Position numbers and translations under genes: made by a program
Source: G963667675 sp964291545
Lineage (GTDB): Bacteria; Chloroflexota; Dehalococcoidia; Lucifugimonadales; UBA3495
NCBI GenBank assembly: GCA_964291545.2
Contig: OZ219861.1
Span: forward strand, 806,001-870,000
Length of the DNA stretch: 64,000 nucleotides
Direction of reading: 5' to 3'
Notes under the pieces: model-generated
Databases searched by the model: none
The model's input: the letters and a program-made list of their open reading frames with translations, nothing else
Told to the model about the DNA's origin: nothing
Part shown: in pieces, positions 32,758 to 40,838 of the stretch
How the letters are laid out: each line of letters begins with the position of its first letter
How positions within the stretch are numbered: position 1 is the stretch's first letter

Positions 32758-33405
32758 ATGCTGGCGTTCCTGGGAGGCACCGGACCCGAGGGCAGAGGCT
32801 TGGCCCTGAGGCTGGCCATGGCGGGGGAATCGGTTATCATCGGCTCCCGGGACGCGGTGCGGGCCGCCAGCGCGGCGGATGAACTGCGCGCCTTGGCGCC
32901 CCAGGGCAGGATAGAGGGCGCCGCCAACGCCGCCGCCGCCGGGTCCGCCGACGCGGTCTTCTTGACCTTTCCCTACGAGGGCCAGCGGCCGACGCTAGAG
33001 CAGTTGGGGACAGAACTGGCGGGCAAGACCGTCGTTAACGTAATAGCCCCCATGACCTTCCAACGGGGCCGGGGCGCCAGCGCCGTGGAGGTCGAAGCAG
33101 GCTCAGCCGCCCAGGAGGCCCAGCAGTTGCTGCCCGGCTCCCTGGTCGTCGGTGCGTTTCAGACGGTCAGCGCAGAAGACCTCCAGGACCCCGGCAAGAC
33201 CCTGGAGGGCGACGTGATTGTCTGCTCCGACCACCAGGACGCCAAGGACCTGGTGATGGGCCTGACGCCCAAGATTCCCAACCTGCGGCCGGTGGACGGG
33301 GGCATCCTGGCCAACGCCAAGTACGTGGAACAAATCACACCTCTGCTGGTCAACATCAACCGCATTTACAAGGTCCACGCCGGGATCAAGGTGGCAGGGG
33401 TATAG
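32758..33405 (+). CDS. npdG: NADPH-dependent F420 reductase
   Basis: Interconverts F420 and F420H2 with NADP(H), supplying reduced F420 to the PPOX and luciferase-like enzymes. 215 residues with the N-terminal dinucleotide motif GGTGPEGRGLA, then the NADP-phosphate pocket IIGSRD, and the conserved VVNVIAPMTFQRGRG and VVGAFQTVSAEDL blocks of the Fno/NpdG group. The frame can begin at TTG 32740, but ATG 32758 has AGGAG seven bases upstream. Its presence strongly implies that the organism makes F420; no cofGH or fbi genes are in the window. Confidence 0.88.
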   Translation: MLAFLGGTGPEGRGLALRLAMAGESVIIGSRDAVRAASAADELRALAPQGRIEGAANAAAAGSADAVFLTFPYEGQRPTLEQLGTELAGKTVVNVIAPMTFQRGRGASAVEVEAGSAAQEAQQLLPGSLVVGAFQTVSAEDLQDPGKTLEGDVIVCSDHQDAKDLVMGLTPKIPNLRPVDGGILANAKYVEQITPLLVNINRIYKVHAGIKVAGV

Positions 33406-33411
33406 AGTTTT

Positions 33412-33684
33412 CTAGAGCCAGTCGTCGTCTTCTTCGTCCTCCTCCGTCATATCTTGAAGCGAATATCCGAAACCTTCTAATTCAGCCCTCAGGCGCTCGG
33501 CAAACTCCTCGACCGTGCCGGTTTCAGGAATGGTGATTTCCACCATCCCCCCGGCGCCTTGGCCCACGGCCCCGGGGTCCTCCTTGACCAACTCCACCCG
33601 CACCGACTCCCGGTGTATGCCCAGGGAATCGGTGACCGAGAAGATTACTTCCATATCCTGCATGTCGATGATGCTCGCGGCCAT
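33412..33684 (-). CDS. Hypothetical acidic protein
   Basis: 90 residues, with a beta-strand-rich centre (MEVIFSVTDSLGIHRESVRV, MVEITIPETGTVEEFAERL) and a very acidic C-terminal tail (TEEDEEDDDWL). No recognised domain. An AGGGGGT ribosome site precedes the ATG at 33684. It is convergent with npdG, seven bases away. The acidic tail could mimic nucleic acid or serve as a partner-binding segment. Real gene likely; function unknown. Confidence 0.55.
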   Translation of the reverse strand: MAASIIDMQDMEVIFSVTDSLGIHRESVRVELVKEDPGAVGQGAGGMVEITIPETGTVEEFAERLRAELEGFGYSLQDMTEEDEEDDDWL

Positions 33685-33865
33685 CGCTTACCCCCTGGGC
33701 TTATGTGAGGTGTGACGGTCAGCCAACGCCTCCCGCGGTAGTTTGACAGCGGCGACACAGGTTTGGCAATGCCGGACGCCGCCGTCCCGTGAGAGCGGTC
33801 AATGCCCCGACCTCCCGTGCTAGAATGGGTTGGATTCACAGGCATGGAATGGAGGGCTCGACACA

Positions 33866-34288
33866 TTGGCCTCAGGTGATTCAGGGCCGTACCTGAAATA
33901 CGCGCTCTTCTGCCGGGAAACCGAGGAAGGCCGCGGCGACGATCTGGCGCTGAAGGGCGTGGTAGACCTGATAGAGTTTCCCTTCCCGGAAGGGGAGCGC
34001 AAAGACGGCCCAGTGCTGGGCGAGGTGGACCTGCACCTGGCCTTTTGCATCGCCGGCGCCGAGCCGGGACCCCATCACCTGCTGGTGGCGATCAAGGCCC
34101 CCGGAGCCCCGCTGGACCCGCCTCCCCCGCAGCGTATCGAGTGGGAGGAAGGCATCCTGTTTCAGCGGTGGATCAGGGTCTTCCGCATCCCCGTCCAGGC
34201 GCCGGGCCGCCACACTGCCGCCATTCTGTTCGACGGCTACCCCCTGGGTGAGGCCAGCTTTCTCGTCCGCTTCAAACCCCAGGCCTAA
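33866..34288 (+). CDS. Hypothetical protein, DUF6941-like
   Basis: 140 residues predicted from TTG 33866, with GGAGGG nine bases upstream; an earlier in-frame TTG at 33830 overlaps a TAGAAT -10-like box (33821-33826). The sequence is a beta-sandwich-like domain: PYLKYALFCRETEEG, then DLIEFPFPEG and a central VDLHLAFCI strand, then LLVAIKAPG and a C-terminal HTAAILFDGYPLGEASFLV. The overall pattern recalls DUF6941, a family of short proteins of unknown role in Chloroflexota and actinobacteria. No signal peptide. Confidence 0.6.
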   Translation: MASGDSGPYLKYALFCRETEEGRGDDLALKGVVDLIEFPFPEGERKDGPVLGEVDLHLAFCIAGAEPGPHHLLVAIKAPGAPLDPPPPQRIEWEEGILFQRWIRVFRIPVQAPGRHTAAILFDGYPLGEASFLVRFKPQA

Positions 34289-34328
34289 CCCCGGCAAGCG
34301 CACAGTTGAATCCGGCCAGCCCCCTGCG

Positions 34329-34334
34329 TATAAT
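34329..34334 (+). promoter_or_regulatory. -10 box for the desulforedoxin pair
   Basis: TATAAT in a GCG-TATAAT-TGC context, about 45 bases before the TTG start at 34380. No obvious -35. Confidence 0.5.
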
Positions 34335-34379
34335 TGCTGCGTCCAAACTCAGAGCCAGTACCCGCGGAGATTAGACCCT

Positions 34380-34499
34380 TTGGCCAACGAGACCGGCAAG
34401 CGGTACGCCTGCGGCAAGTGCGGCGCCGAATTCATCGTCACCAAGGGCGGAAACGGCGCCATCGCCTGTTGCGGCGAGCCCATGCAGATCAAGAAATAG
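34380..34499 (+). CDS. Desulforedoxin-type iron protein 1
   Basis: Only 39 residues. CGKC and the CC pair (YACGKCGAEFIVTKGG and AIACCGEPM) reproduce the rubredoxin-like Fe(S-Cys)4 site of desulforedoxin and of the desulfoferrodoxin N-terminus. Members transfer electrons or support superoxide reduction. The start is TTG 34380 with GGAGA nine bases upstream; an upstream in-frame extension overlaps the preceding gene. A second copy follows 49 bases downstream. Confidence 0.8.
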   Translation: MANETGKRYACGKCGAEFIVTKGGNGAIACCGEPMQIKK

Positions 34500-34548
34500 C
34501 CGGCGGGAACCCCTACCCTGCCAACCTCATGAAAACGAGCACCAGCCC

Positions 34549-34692
34549 ATGTCCAACCAGCTAGGCAAGCGTTACCTCTGTTCCGTTTGCGGCAGCAGCG
34601 TCCTTTGCACCAAGAGCGGCGAGGGCGTCATCACGTGCTGCGAGGTTGAGATGGAACTCCAGCAACCGCGCCAGTTACCCTCCTCGGACTAA
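34549..34692 (+). CDS. Desulforedoxin-type iron protein 2
   Basis: 47 residues from ATG 34549 to TAA 34692: LGKRYLCSVCGSSVLCTKSG then GVITCCEVEMELQ. The same C-x2-C plus CC ligand set as the preceding gene, with a longer polar C-terminus and one extra cysteine (Cys20). It is too short for a standard gene finder. The pair are tandem paralogues; they may form a heterodimer, since desulforedoxin is a dimer. The ribosome site is weak (GAGC), so it may be translated by coupling. Confidence 0.75.
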   Translation: MSNQLGKRYLCSVCGSSVLCTKSGEGVITCCEVEMELQQPRQLPSSD

Positions 34693-35097
34693 CCCGGCAT
34701 CCGGCGGTCGGGATGTGGCGTTTCTAACGGACCTTTCCGCGGCTGTTTTCAGTTGACAAGCCTACCCTACGCATTACATACTACTGCCTGTTGTGAATCT
34801 GCAGCGCCCCTTGAACGGGGCATTGTGGGCCTGGAGAGCCCAGACTTGGGGTACGAACTGTTTACTCGTCGCCGACTGGCTGGCAGCCCCAAGCGAAAGG
34901 ACAAACTACGCGTGAACGACCCCCTGTCCGGCCCAGTCTATCTCTATTCCTCCCGAGTGCAACGGTCGGCGCTGGACAACTGGCGTAGCTGAGCATTTCT
35001 TCATTGGCAGGCAACCTGCCGCCCCCGGAGCCTTTAAGACCATACAATTCGCGTCGCCTCATTCGACGCTGTGCGACGCAAAAGGAGCAACCCAAGG
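34693..35097 (+). promoter_or_regulatory. Intergenic region with promoter for the LLM gene
   Basis: About 400 bases without a convincing gene. TTGACA at 34753-34758 followed after 16 bases by TACATA (34775-34780) is a fair promoter; the leader to the LLM start would be about 310 bases. The open frame inside (34753-34992) has no family likeness and overlaps the promoter. Nothing else is recognisable. Confidence 0.4.
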
Positions 35098-36300
35098 ATG
35101 ATCAAGAGGATTGGCAGCCTTTACGCCGGCAACATCGACATGGACAACATTGGCCTTGACGGCACGCCGGTCAACGACCGCTTGTATTCAGACGATGATC
35201 TGTTCGAGGGCTTTTACAAAGGCCAAAGAATATGCCAGTTAATGGACCAGGTGGGCTACGACACCTTCTGGATTGCGGAGCACCACTTCCAGAGAGAGGG
35301 CTACGAGGTCATCCCCAACATCCTCCTCTACGGTCTTCACCTTACCCACGTTACCCAGCAGATCAAGATCGGGTGCGGGTTCAATATCAACCCCATGTGG
35401 CACCCCCTGCGGCTGGCCGAGGACTTCGCCACCGTGGACCGTTTGACCGGTGGCCGGATAGTCTTCGGCTTGGGCCGGGGCTACCACAACCGTGAGGTCG
35501 ACACCTTCGGAGTCCCCAGCACCCAGTCCGACAGCGACGCCAACCGGGAGATGTTCGAGGAGCAGGTGGAGATCATCTACAAGGCCTTCAACCAGCAGTC
35601 GTTCTCCCACCAGGGCAAGTACTTCACCGTGCCAGCTCGCGTTCCCTACCGCGGCTACACGGTAGAGGAACTCACCCTGGTCCCCAGGCCTCGCACCATT
35701 CCGGTGGAGACCTGGCAGCCCATGGTGACCGCCAGCCAGCGGGCCATGGACTTCATGGTCAAGTTCGGCATCAAGGGAATGATGGGAGGCGGCGCGGCCA
35801 GCCACATGGGCCCCAGCTACGACACCGCCGTCCGCTGGAGGGAGACCCTCGCCAGCCACGGCAAAGAGACCGAATTGGGCGGCGACCTCATGTTCGGGTT
35901 TACCGTATTCCTGGACGATACCGAGGAGAAGGCCGTCAACCTGGCCCGTCCCTACTGGGAAGAGTTCATGAAGATGTTTGCCCCGTTGGGCTTCATGCCT
36001 CAACTCAGCCCGGACCAGATTGACGGGTTGGGCGACCCCAAGAGGGCCCGGCTGGTCGGGCTTCCCACCGTCGAGTCCGCCATTGAGCGCGGCAGCTTCA
36101 TCTGCGGCCCGCCGGAGTTCGTCAAAGAACGGCTCATGGAGATCCAGGAGTCCTATCCCGGCGTGGAGGAGATCATGGTCAGCGCTCCCGCGGCCACCAT
36201 GCCGGAAAGCCTGATCAAGGAGCAATTGGGGTGGTTTGCCAAAGACGTCATGCCGGCGTTCAAGGCCCAGCAGAAAGTCGCCGCCGCCCCGGCCGACTAG
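35098..36300 (+). CDS. LLM-class flavin-dependent oxidoreductase
   Basis: Luciferase-like monooxygenase of 400 residues (TIM barrel binding FMN or F420). Blocks seen: FWIAEHHFQREGYEVIPN near residue 65, IKIGCGFNINPMWHPLRLAEDF near residue 98, IVFGLGRGYHNREVD near residue 130, and PRPRTIPVETWQPMV. Substrate oxidation of small organic molecules is expected, but which is open. AAGGAG lies ten bases before ATG 35098. A paralogue sharing the EHHF, MWHPLRLAEDF and GRGYH blocks is at 42563-43717. Enlarged families of these enzymes are characteristic of SAR202-type genomes. Confidence 0.88.
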   Translation: MIKRIGSLYAGNIDMDNIGLDGTPVNDRLYSDDDLFEGFYKGQRICQLMDQVGYDTFWIAEHHFQREGYEVIPNILLYGLHLTHVTQQIKIGCGFNINPMWHPLRLAEDFATVDRLTGGRIVFGLGRGYHNREVDTFGVPSTQSDSDANREMFEEQVEIIYKAFNQQSFSHQGKYFTVPARVPYRGYTVEELTLVPRPRTIPVETWQPMVTASQRAMDFMVKFGIKGMMGGGAASHMGPSYDTAVRWRETLASHGKETELGGDLMFGFTVFLDDTEEKAVNLARPYWEEFMKMFAPLGFMPQLSPDQIDGLGDPKRARLVGLPTVESAIERGSFICGPPEFVKERLMEIQESYPGVEEIMVSAPAATMPESLIKEQLGWFAKDVMPAFKAQQKVAAAPAD

Positions 36301-36323
36301 CCCCTAAGTCCCCAAGAACCAAT

Positions 36324-36344
36324 GCGGGCGGCCAACCCGCCCGC
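36324..36344. terminator. GC-rich hairpin between convergent genes
   Basis: Eight-base perfect stem (GCGGGCGG / CCGCCCGC) with loop CCAAC, 24 bases after the LLM stop and 45 before the CvpA stop. No T-run, so a weak bidirectional terminator at best. Confidence 0.4.
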
Positions 36345-36388
36345 GTCCCCTACGCCCCGGTGCCTTGGAAAGCAGCGTCGGGGCGTTG

Positions 36389-36895
36389 CTATTGCAGCTT
36401 CATCAGCTCGTCGTCCCAGTCCCCGGGAATCAGCCTCGCGCCGCGGATGACCACGTCGAAATTGTCCGCCAGATAGGACCCCAACACCGACTCGTGAATG
36501 TCCTCGTCCACCTCGTCGGTGAACTTCTGCACGCCGGTCAACGTCCCCGACAGCAGCACGAACCCGATTGCCAGCCCCAGGGCCAGACCCCCCAGGCGGT
36601 TGGCCGCGCCCAGCACGGGGAGGGTCCGCAGCATGGCGCCAATCCAGAGGCTGAGCAGCGCTCCTGCTATGATTAGGGCCAGGAAGATGACGATGAAGGC
36701 AGCTACCGCGCGTGCGCCCTCGTCATCGGTGAATCGTGCAAATAGGGAGCCTACGTCGTCGGCGATCCGGCTGGAAAGGGCCAGGCCCGCGACTACCACT
36801 AGAAACGAAATTGCCGTTCGGACCAGCCCTGCCGAGAGTCCCCACACGGCGGTCAGGCACCACACAACCACCACCGCCACGTCAATCCAGTTCAC
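36389..36895 (-). CDS. CvpA family membrane protein
   Basis: 168 residues with four hydrophobic helices (about 4-22, 28-46, 64-90, 100-120) and the family features NWIDVAVVVVWCLTAVWGLSAG and a Gly-rich helix LGGLALGLAIGFVL. CvpA-type proteins affect envelope integrity and colicin V production; their biochemical role is open. The chosen start is GTG 36895, preceded by GAGGTGAGG; the longer ATG form (36928) adds a non-homologous hydrophilic leader. It lies 90 bases after the PAP2 gene on the same strand. Confidence 0.8.
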   Translation of the reverse strand: MNWIDVAVVVVWCLTAVWGLSAGLVRTAISFLVVVAGLALSSRIADDVGSLFARFTDDEGARAVAAFIVIFLALIIAGALLSLWIGAMLRTLPVLGAANRLGGLALGLAIGFVLLSGTLTGVQKFTDEVDEDIHESVLGSYLADNFDVVIRGARLIPGDWDDELMKLQ

Positions 36896-36985
36896 TGCCT
36901 CACCTCGTGCGGTCCGGGGGCATTCCATGCTTCCCCACAGGACCGCTGTCCCGCCCTACTCTCATGTTTGTCTATCCGGAAGCCG

Positions 36986-37639
36986 TCAGCCGGGCCTCAC
37001 CGCCGCTCTTCGCGTCAACATCATGTTTCGCAGGTAGACCAATCCCAGCAACGCCGCGCCGCCGAACAGGTACCCGCCGATGACGTCGCTGGGCCAATGG
37101 ACTCCTAGATAAACTCTAGATGCTCCTATGGCCAATATCAAGAGAATCAGGCCCAGTTGAATGGCTCTTCGAGCCGGCGCCGGCGACGCTGCCTCTCCTA
37201 CAAGCGCAATCAAGATGCCCCCGAAGACCATCGCAAAAGTAGCATGGCCGCTTGGGAAGCTCAGGCCGCTGGGTTCGGGCCCCGTGAGCCATAAATCGGG
37301 GCGGGCCCGCCCCACAAGCTCCTTCAGCAGCAGCCCGAACAGGAGGGGAACTCCGCTCAGAACCACCACAAGGGCGTCGATCCGGCGACCCCTCGCCAGC
37401 AGGAACAGCAACAGCGCCGCCATCATGACCAACGCGGCTATCCAACTTCCCAGGCTGGTGACCGCCAGCGCCGCGGTGTCCAGCCAGCCGCCTTGTTGGT
37501 CTTGCCACTCCAGCAACCCCTCCATCGCCCCGCGGTCCCCTGGAAACGTCGGGTAAGCCCACGCCAGAACAAACACCGCCGCCGTCACCGCCAACCCAAC
37601 GGCAACGCACACCCACTTGACGGAAGCCGTGCTTATCAT
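36986..37639 (-). CDS. PAP2-superfamily membrane phosphatase
   Basis: 217 residues with six helices. The three catalytic motifs are complete: KELVGRARP (motif 1), FPSGHAT (motif 2), SRVYLGVHWPSD (motif 3, catalytic His and Asp). Substrates in the family include undecaprenyl pyrophosphate, phosphatidic acid and sphingolipid phosphates; the location of the active site on the outer face suggests lipid carrier recycling. The TATAGT box at 37648-37653 lies so close to the ATG that the mRNA should be almost leaderless. Confidence 0.9.
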   Translation of the reverse strand: MISTASVKWVCVAVGLAVTAAVFVLAWAYPTFPGDRGAMEGLLEWQDQQGGWLDTAALAVTSLGSWIAALVMMAALLLFLLARGRRIDALVVVLSGVPLLFGLLLKELVGRARPDLWLTGPEPSGLSFPSGHATFAMVFGGILIALVGEAASPAPARRAIQLGLILLILAIGASRVYLGVHWPSDVIGGYLFGGAALLGLVYLRNMMLTRRAAVRPG

Positions 37640-37647
37640 CGGACGAT

Positions 37648-37653
37648 ACTATA
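37648..37653 (-). promoter_or_regulatory. -10 box of the PAP2 gene
   Basis: TATAGT on the minus strand, ending nine bases before the ATG; the predicted transcription start is one or two bases upstream of the start codon. Confidence 0.5.
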
Positions 37654-37784
37654 CCGTATCCCCGTGTGTTCGCACCCCTCCACACATATTGTCCTTTGGT
37701 GTTGGCGTTTGACGTTGATTAGACTGAGCCCAACAAATCCAGCAAGCGGTCGCGTGCTACACTGCGCAGTGCCTGGAGGCGTGA

Positions 37785-40292
37785 ATGCGGATGCTCTCGA
37801 CACTGCTGCTGGCGAGCCTGGTGGCCTTCGCACTGGCCTGCGATGACAGCGAGCCGGAGCCTACACCAGTCCCTACCGCCACTTCAACATCGGTCCCCAC
37901 TCAGACACCGGGCATTTCCGAGACGGTAGCAGCCGAGGTCGCCTCAACCGCGCCGGCTGAGACACCTGTCAGCGTTACCCCAACAGCGAGGGTTGAGGCG
38001 ACCCGCGATCCGGACCTGACGCCCACGCCGGAGCCGACACCGACGCCCATGCCGGAGCCGACGCCGACACCCATGCCGGAGCCGACGCCGACACCCATGC
38101 CGGAGCCGACACCGACGCCGACCCCAGCGGCAGAGCCAGAGCCAACTCCTACGCCGACCCAAACGGCAGAGCCAACGCCGGAACCAACACCGACCCCGTC
38201 ACCGACGCCCACGCCGGAGCCAACGCCCACGCCGGAGGCGACACCAGCGACCTTGGCCGAGGCCCGCGTCCATCTATCAGAGTTTGCTCCATGGCTGGCG
38301 AGTCCACCAGACGGGCCTCAGTCCGCCGCAGCCTACGAGGTCGTTCAAATATGGTTCCACTTTGATACTGACCTCGCTTATGACATTGTGACGCTCCCCT
38401 GGTTTGCCGAAGGAGCGACGTTACCCCGCCAACGGGGGTGGAATAAATTCTACAATTTGGGCTACATCGCCAGTATTGACTTGGAGTTGGCTAAGGAGAT
38501 AGTAGCGAGCCCCTGGTTTAGGGAGGGCCCGACATCCAACAGGTGGGATGCGCTAACGTCGATGCACAATCTAACTGCCCGAGCACCAGAATTCGCGAGG
38601 ACAGTTCTGCACCATCCTTGGCTAAGTGACCTGGCGGGCCCAGGTGACCCAAACGTAGCGGGTCTTGCCAGTTATTTTGCGCAAACCGATCTGGCCCTAG
38701 CAAAGCGGGTGTTCGGTTTCTCCTGGGTTGTTGATGGAATTTCCGCGGATGAAGAACAGTATCTTCTCGCACTGATAGACATAGCGCACACGGACAAAGA
38801 GTTAAGTCGCTTTATCTCGGGCTATCCCTGGGTAGTCGATGGGCCTAACGCGACGGAACTGTCGACAGTGCGAGCGATGGGGAGATTTGCCCGATTAGGG
38901 TTGGAGTCGGTTGAATCGCAGGCAAACCTGCCATGGCTCCAGGATGACGTCACTGAAGCCGAATATATCAGGTTCGTTCTAGGCTTGCCGGATACCACGA
39001 GTGATTTGACAGCTAGTCTAAGCGAAGCCCTGAGAGACGATGTACTTGATTCTCTGACTGCGATTGTTAGTCGACAAGATTGCATAAGCTCTCTTCGGTC
39101 ACTGGGTGCCGAGCCGCGCCTCATCGATGGACTTGATTGGGAAGATGCTTACTTGATCATTGCTATGGACTACCTCCCGTGCGATGGTCAAGCGTCATAT
39201 CAAGATCTATTTGACTCCCATTTCACTCAGGCCGGCACAGCCTCACTACCGCTTGCCGGCAACGTGAACATTTGGGTCCTGGCGGACCGACCGTTTATAT
39301 CGGGGGAAGACTATCCTGCCCTCATCGAAACTGCAGCCAAAGTCATGGAGGATTTCTTGAAGGTGCCGTTTCCGACTTCTGACATTGTCGTAATTGCTGT
39401 CGGGAATGGTGGAATCAACCGAGGCAGATATATCGCGGTGAGAAGCGCTAGGTCTGAGACTACGATATACCACGAGATGGCACACTACTATTTCACCGGA
39501 CTTCCAGCGTGGGTTTCTGAGGGCGGGGCCGAGTTCATGACCGACCTCGTTTACGATCGTATCGGTGTCGAAGATTTGTCCATCACCAGGGGGCACGCGG
39601 CGCGCTACGTTGGGCCGTGCATGGAGGAGTTTGAGAACATTCGGCATTATGCGTTTGTTTTCATCCATGCCCGGGAGTGGGGCATTCTCGGGACTCGGGG
39701 CTGCCTATACACAATGGGGCGAAATTTTCTGCATAGCGTGTTTGACACAATAGGAGGGGAAGCGACGTCATCCGCTCTAAGAGAGTACTTGCTAGAACGC
39801 ACTGATAGTCCCCAGGCGAACGAAGAATTGCTGTATCGGGCCTTATTGAACCATGCGCCGCCTGACCGAAAAGGGGTCTTCCAACAAACATACAGAACGC
39901 TACACGGTGGGGATTACACTTATTCTGGAAACCCTCCACCGGATGACCACGGCAACGAAGCTAACGATGCTACATCAATTGAACTAGGAGACGTAGTGGA
40001 AGGGGTGTTGGACTACATATTTGATTTTGACTATTTCAGTTTTCAGGCGCAGGAAGGCCAGAAATACCGAGTGAGCGTCACACACGAGGCGCTGCGTTCA
40101 ACCAGCTTGGCACTTCACGGTCCTGATGGAGCACGGTACGGATATCGATTTTGGGAAAGCCGGGAACGGGGGCCCGGTGGGCCTGAGATCATTTGGGTGG
40201 CGCCAACATCTGAGGTGTACCGCGTCGCTGTAAAGAACTTCGGTGGCGAGACCGGCACCTATACGCTGACGATTGCTGCGACCGATGACTGA
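37785..40292 (+). CDS. Surface lipoprotein metallopeptidase with 35-residue PW repeats
   Basis: 835 residues. Signal peptide with lipobox FALAC (Cys19), then a Thr/Pro/Glu spacer with tandem TPTPMPEP units (about 80-155). Seven tryptophans at 170, 206, 244, 279, 314, 349 and 384 mark a helical repeat of 35 residues (consensus LAxxIxxxPWVxDG). The catalytic domain has H563-EMAH-567 and E579 in AWVSEGGAEF, the gluzincin zinc site. A C-terminal beta domain (about 720-832) fits a pre-peptidase C-terminal (PPC) fold. GGAGG lies six bases before the ATG. From about 38300 the gene has visibly more A/T than its neighbours, possibly acquired. It probably cleaves or binds extracellular protein. No close family known to me. 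Confidence 0.8.
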   Translation: MRMLSTLLLASLVAFALACDDSEPEPTPVPTATSTSVPTQTPGISETVAAEVASTAPAETPVSVTPTARVEATRDPDLTPTPEPTPTPMPEPTPTPMPEPTPTPMPEPTPTPTPAAEPEPTPTPTQTAEPTPEPTPTPSPTPTPEPTPTPEATPATLAEARVHLSEFAPWLASPPDGPQSAAAYEVVQIWFHFDTDLAYDIVTLPWFAEGATLPRQRGWNKFYNLGYIASIDLELAKEIVASPWFREGPTSNRWDALTSMHNLTARAPEFARTVLHHPWLSDLAGPGDPNVAGLASYFAQTDLALAKRVFGFSWVVDGISADEEQYLLALIDIAHTDKELSRFISGYPWVVDGPNATELSTVRAMGRFARLGLESVESQANLPWLQDDVTEAEYIRFVLGLPDTTSDLTASLSEALRDDVLDSLTAIVSRQDCISSLRSLGAEPRLIDGLDWEDAYLIIAMDYLPCDGQASYQDLFDSHFTQAGTASLPLAGNVNIWVLADRPFISGEDYPALIETAAKVMEDFLKVPFPTSDIVVIAVGNGGINRGRYIAVRSARSETTIYHEMAHYYFTGLPAWVSEGGAEFMTDLVYDRIGVEDLSITRGHAARYVGPCMEEFENIRHYAFVFIHAREWGILGTRGCLYTMGRNFLHSVFDTIGGEATSSALREYLLERTDSPQANEELLYRALLNHAPPDRKGVFQQTYRTLHGGDYTYSGNPPPDDHGNEANDATSIELGDVVEGVLDYIFDFDYFSFQAQEGQKYRVSVTHEALRSTSLALHGPDGARYGYRFWESRERGPGGPEIIWVAPTSEVYRVAVKNFGGETGTYTLTIAATDD
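38028..38247 (+). repeat. Coding minisatellite in the lipoprotein spacer
   Basis: Tandem 24-base units (ACGCCCATGCCGGAGCCG plus ACGCCGACA-type linkers) encode the TPTPMPEP repeats and then irregular TPTPEP repeats. Copy number is likely to vary between strains, changing the distance of the enzyme from the cell surface. Confidence 0.8.
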
Positions 40293-40838
40293 CGCGTCGA
40301 CCTTCAACGGTGTCTATCGACATTGGGATGGGGTAAGGCATAGTGTAATAGCAAGCATTGCCTCCCTAGGTGCGGCTGGAAAGAGCCTAATGTGGGACTG
40401 CTGCCATAGCTGGGCGCAGCACGGCTGGCACCTTTTGCAATCTTGATATTCATCAACTGGTGCTACAAGCCATTGTGAAACCTGTATGTGCCGTACGCCC
40501 ATATCCCGAGTATTCATGAGCAAATTGGTATGGGCCTGACCCGGAATTTGAAAAATCTGCTGTGTTGCTGCGCATACCGCAGCAACTGCGGGCCGCCGCG
40601 CACACTATTGGTCTAAGGGCCCGCTCAGCCCCCGTGCCGACGACTTCATGCAAAAACTCCATGACGCCACCCCGGCACACATCCTCGGGACCTGCGCCAG
40701 GTATCCCGCAGCCACTACCATACAGTGAACCCCCCGCCCTACCTGCCCCACACAGACTAGAACCGCTTCCACTGCAACCCCACCCCCCACGCCACCCATT
40801 GCTATAATGCACCAACAAACCTCGGCATAGCAGGCGCA
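40293..40838. other. Non-coding stretch with a hairpin
   Basis: 545 bases with no gene I can support. It contains a perfect 9-base stem (GTTGCTGCG at 40564-40572, CGCAGCAAC at 40578-40586, loop CATAC), followed on the minus strand by an ATTTTT run about eight bases away. It may end transcription, but no minus-strand gene precedes it. The rest shows no repeats or RNA-gene features. The cmk promoter is at its right end. Confidence 0.4.
40803..40808 (+). promoter_or_regulatory. -10 box of the cmk-plsC operon
   Basis: GC-TATAAT-GC, 30 bases before the cmk ATG. No clear -35. Confidence 0.55.

Noticed and set aside
34753..34992. Short plus-strand gene before the LLM gene
   Set aside because: Begins at the TTGACA promoter element and has no recognisable sequence features.
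38028..38247. CRISPR-like direct repeats
   Set aside because: The units are codon-phase repeats encoding a Thr/Pro/Glu spacer in a lipoprotein; there are no spacers of unique sequence.
40564..40586. Small RNA or tRNA in 40.3-40.8 kb
   Set aside because: Only a single short hairpin is seen, with no cloverleaf, promoter pair or conserved T-loop sequence.
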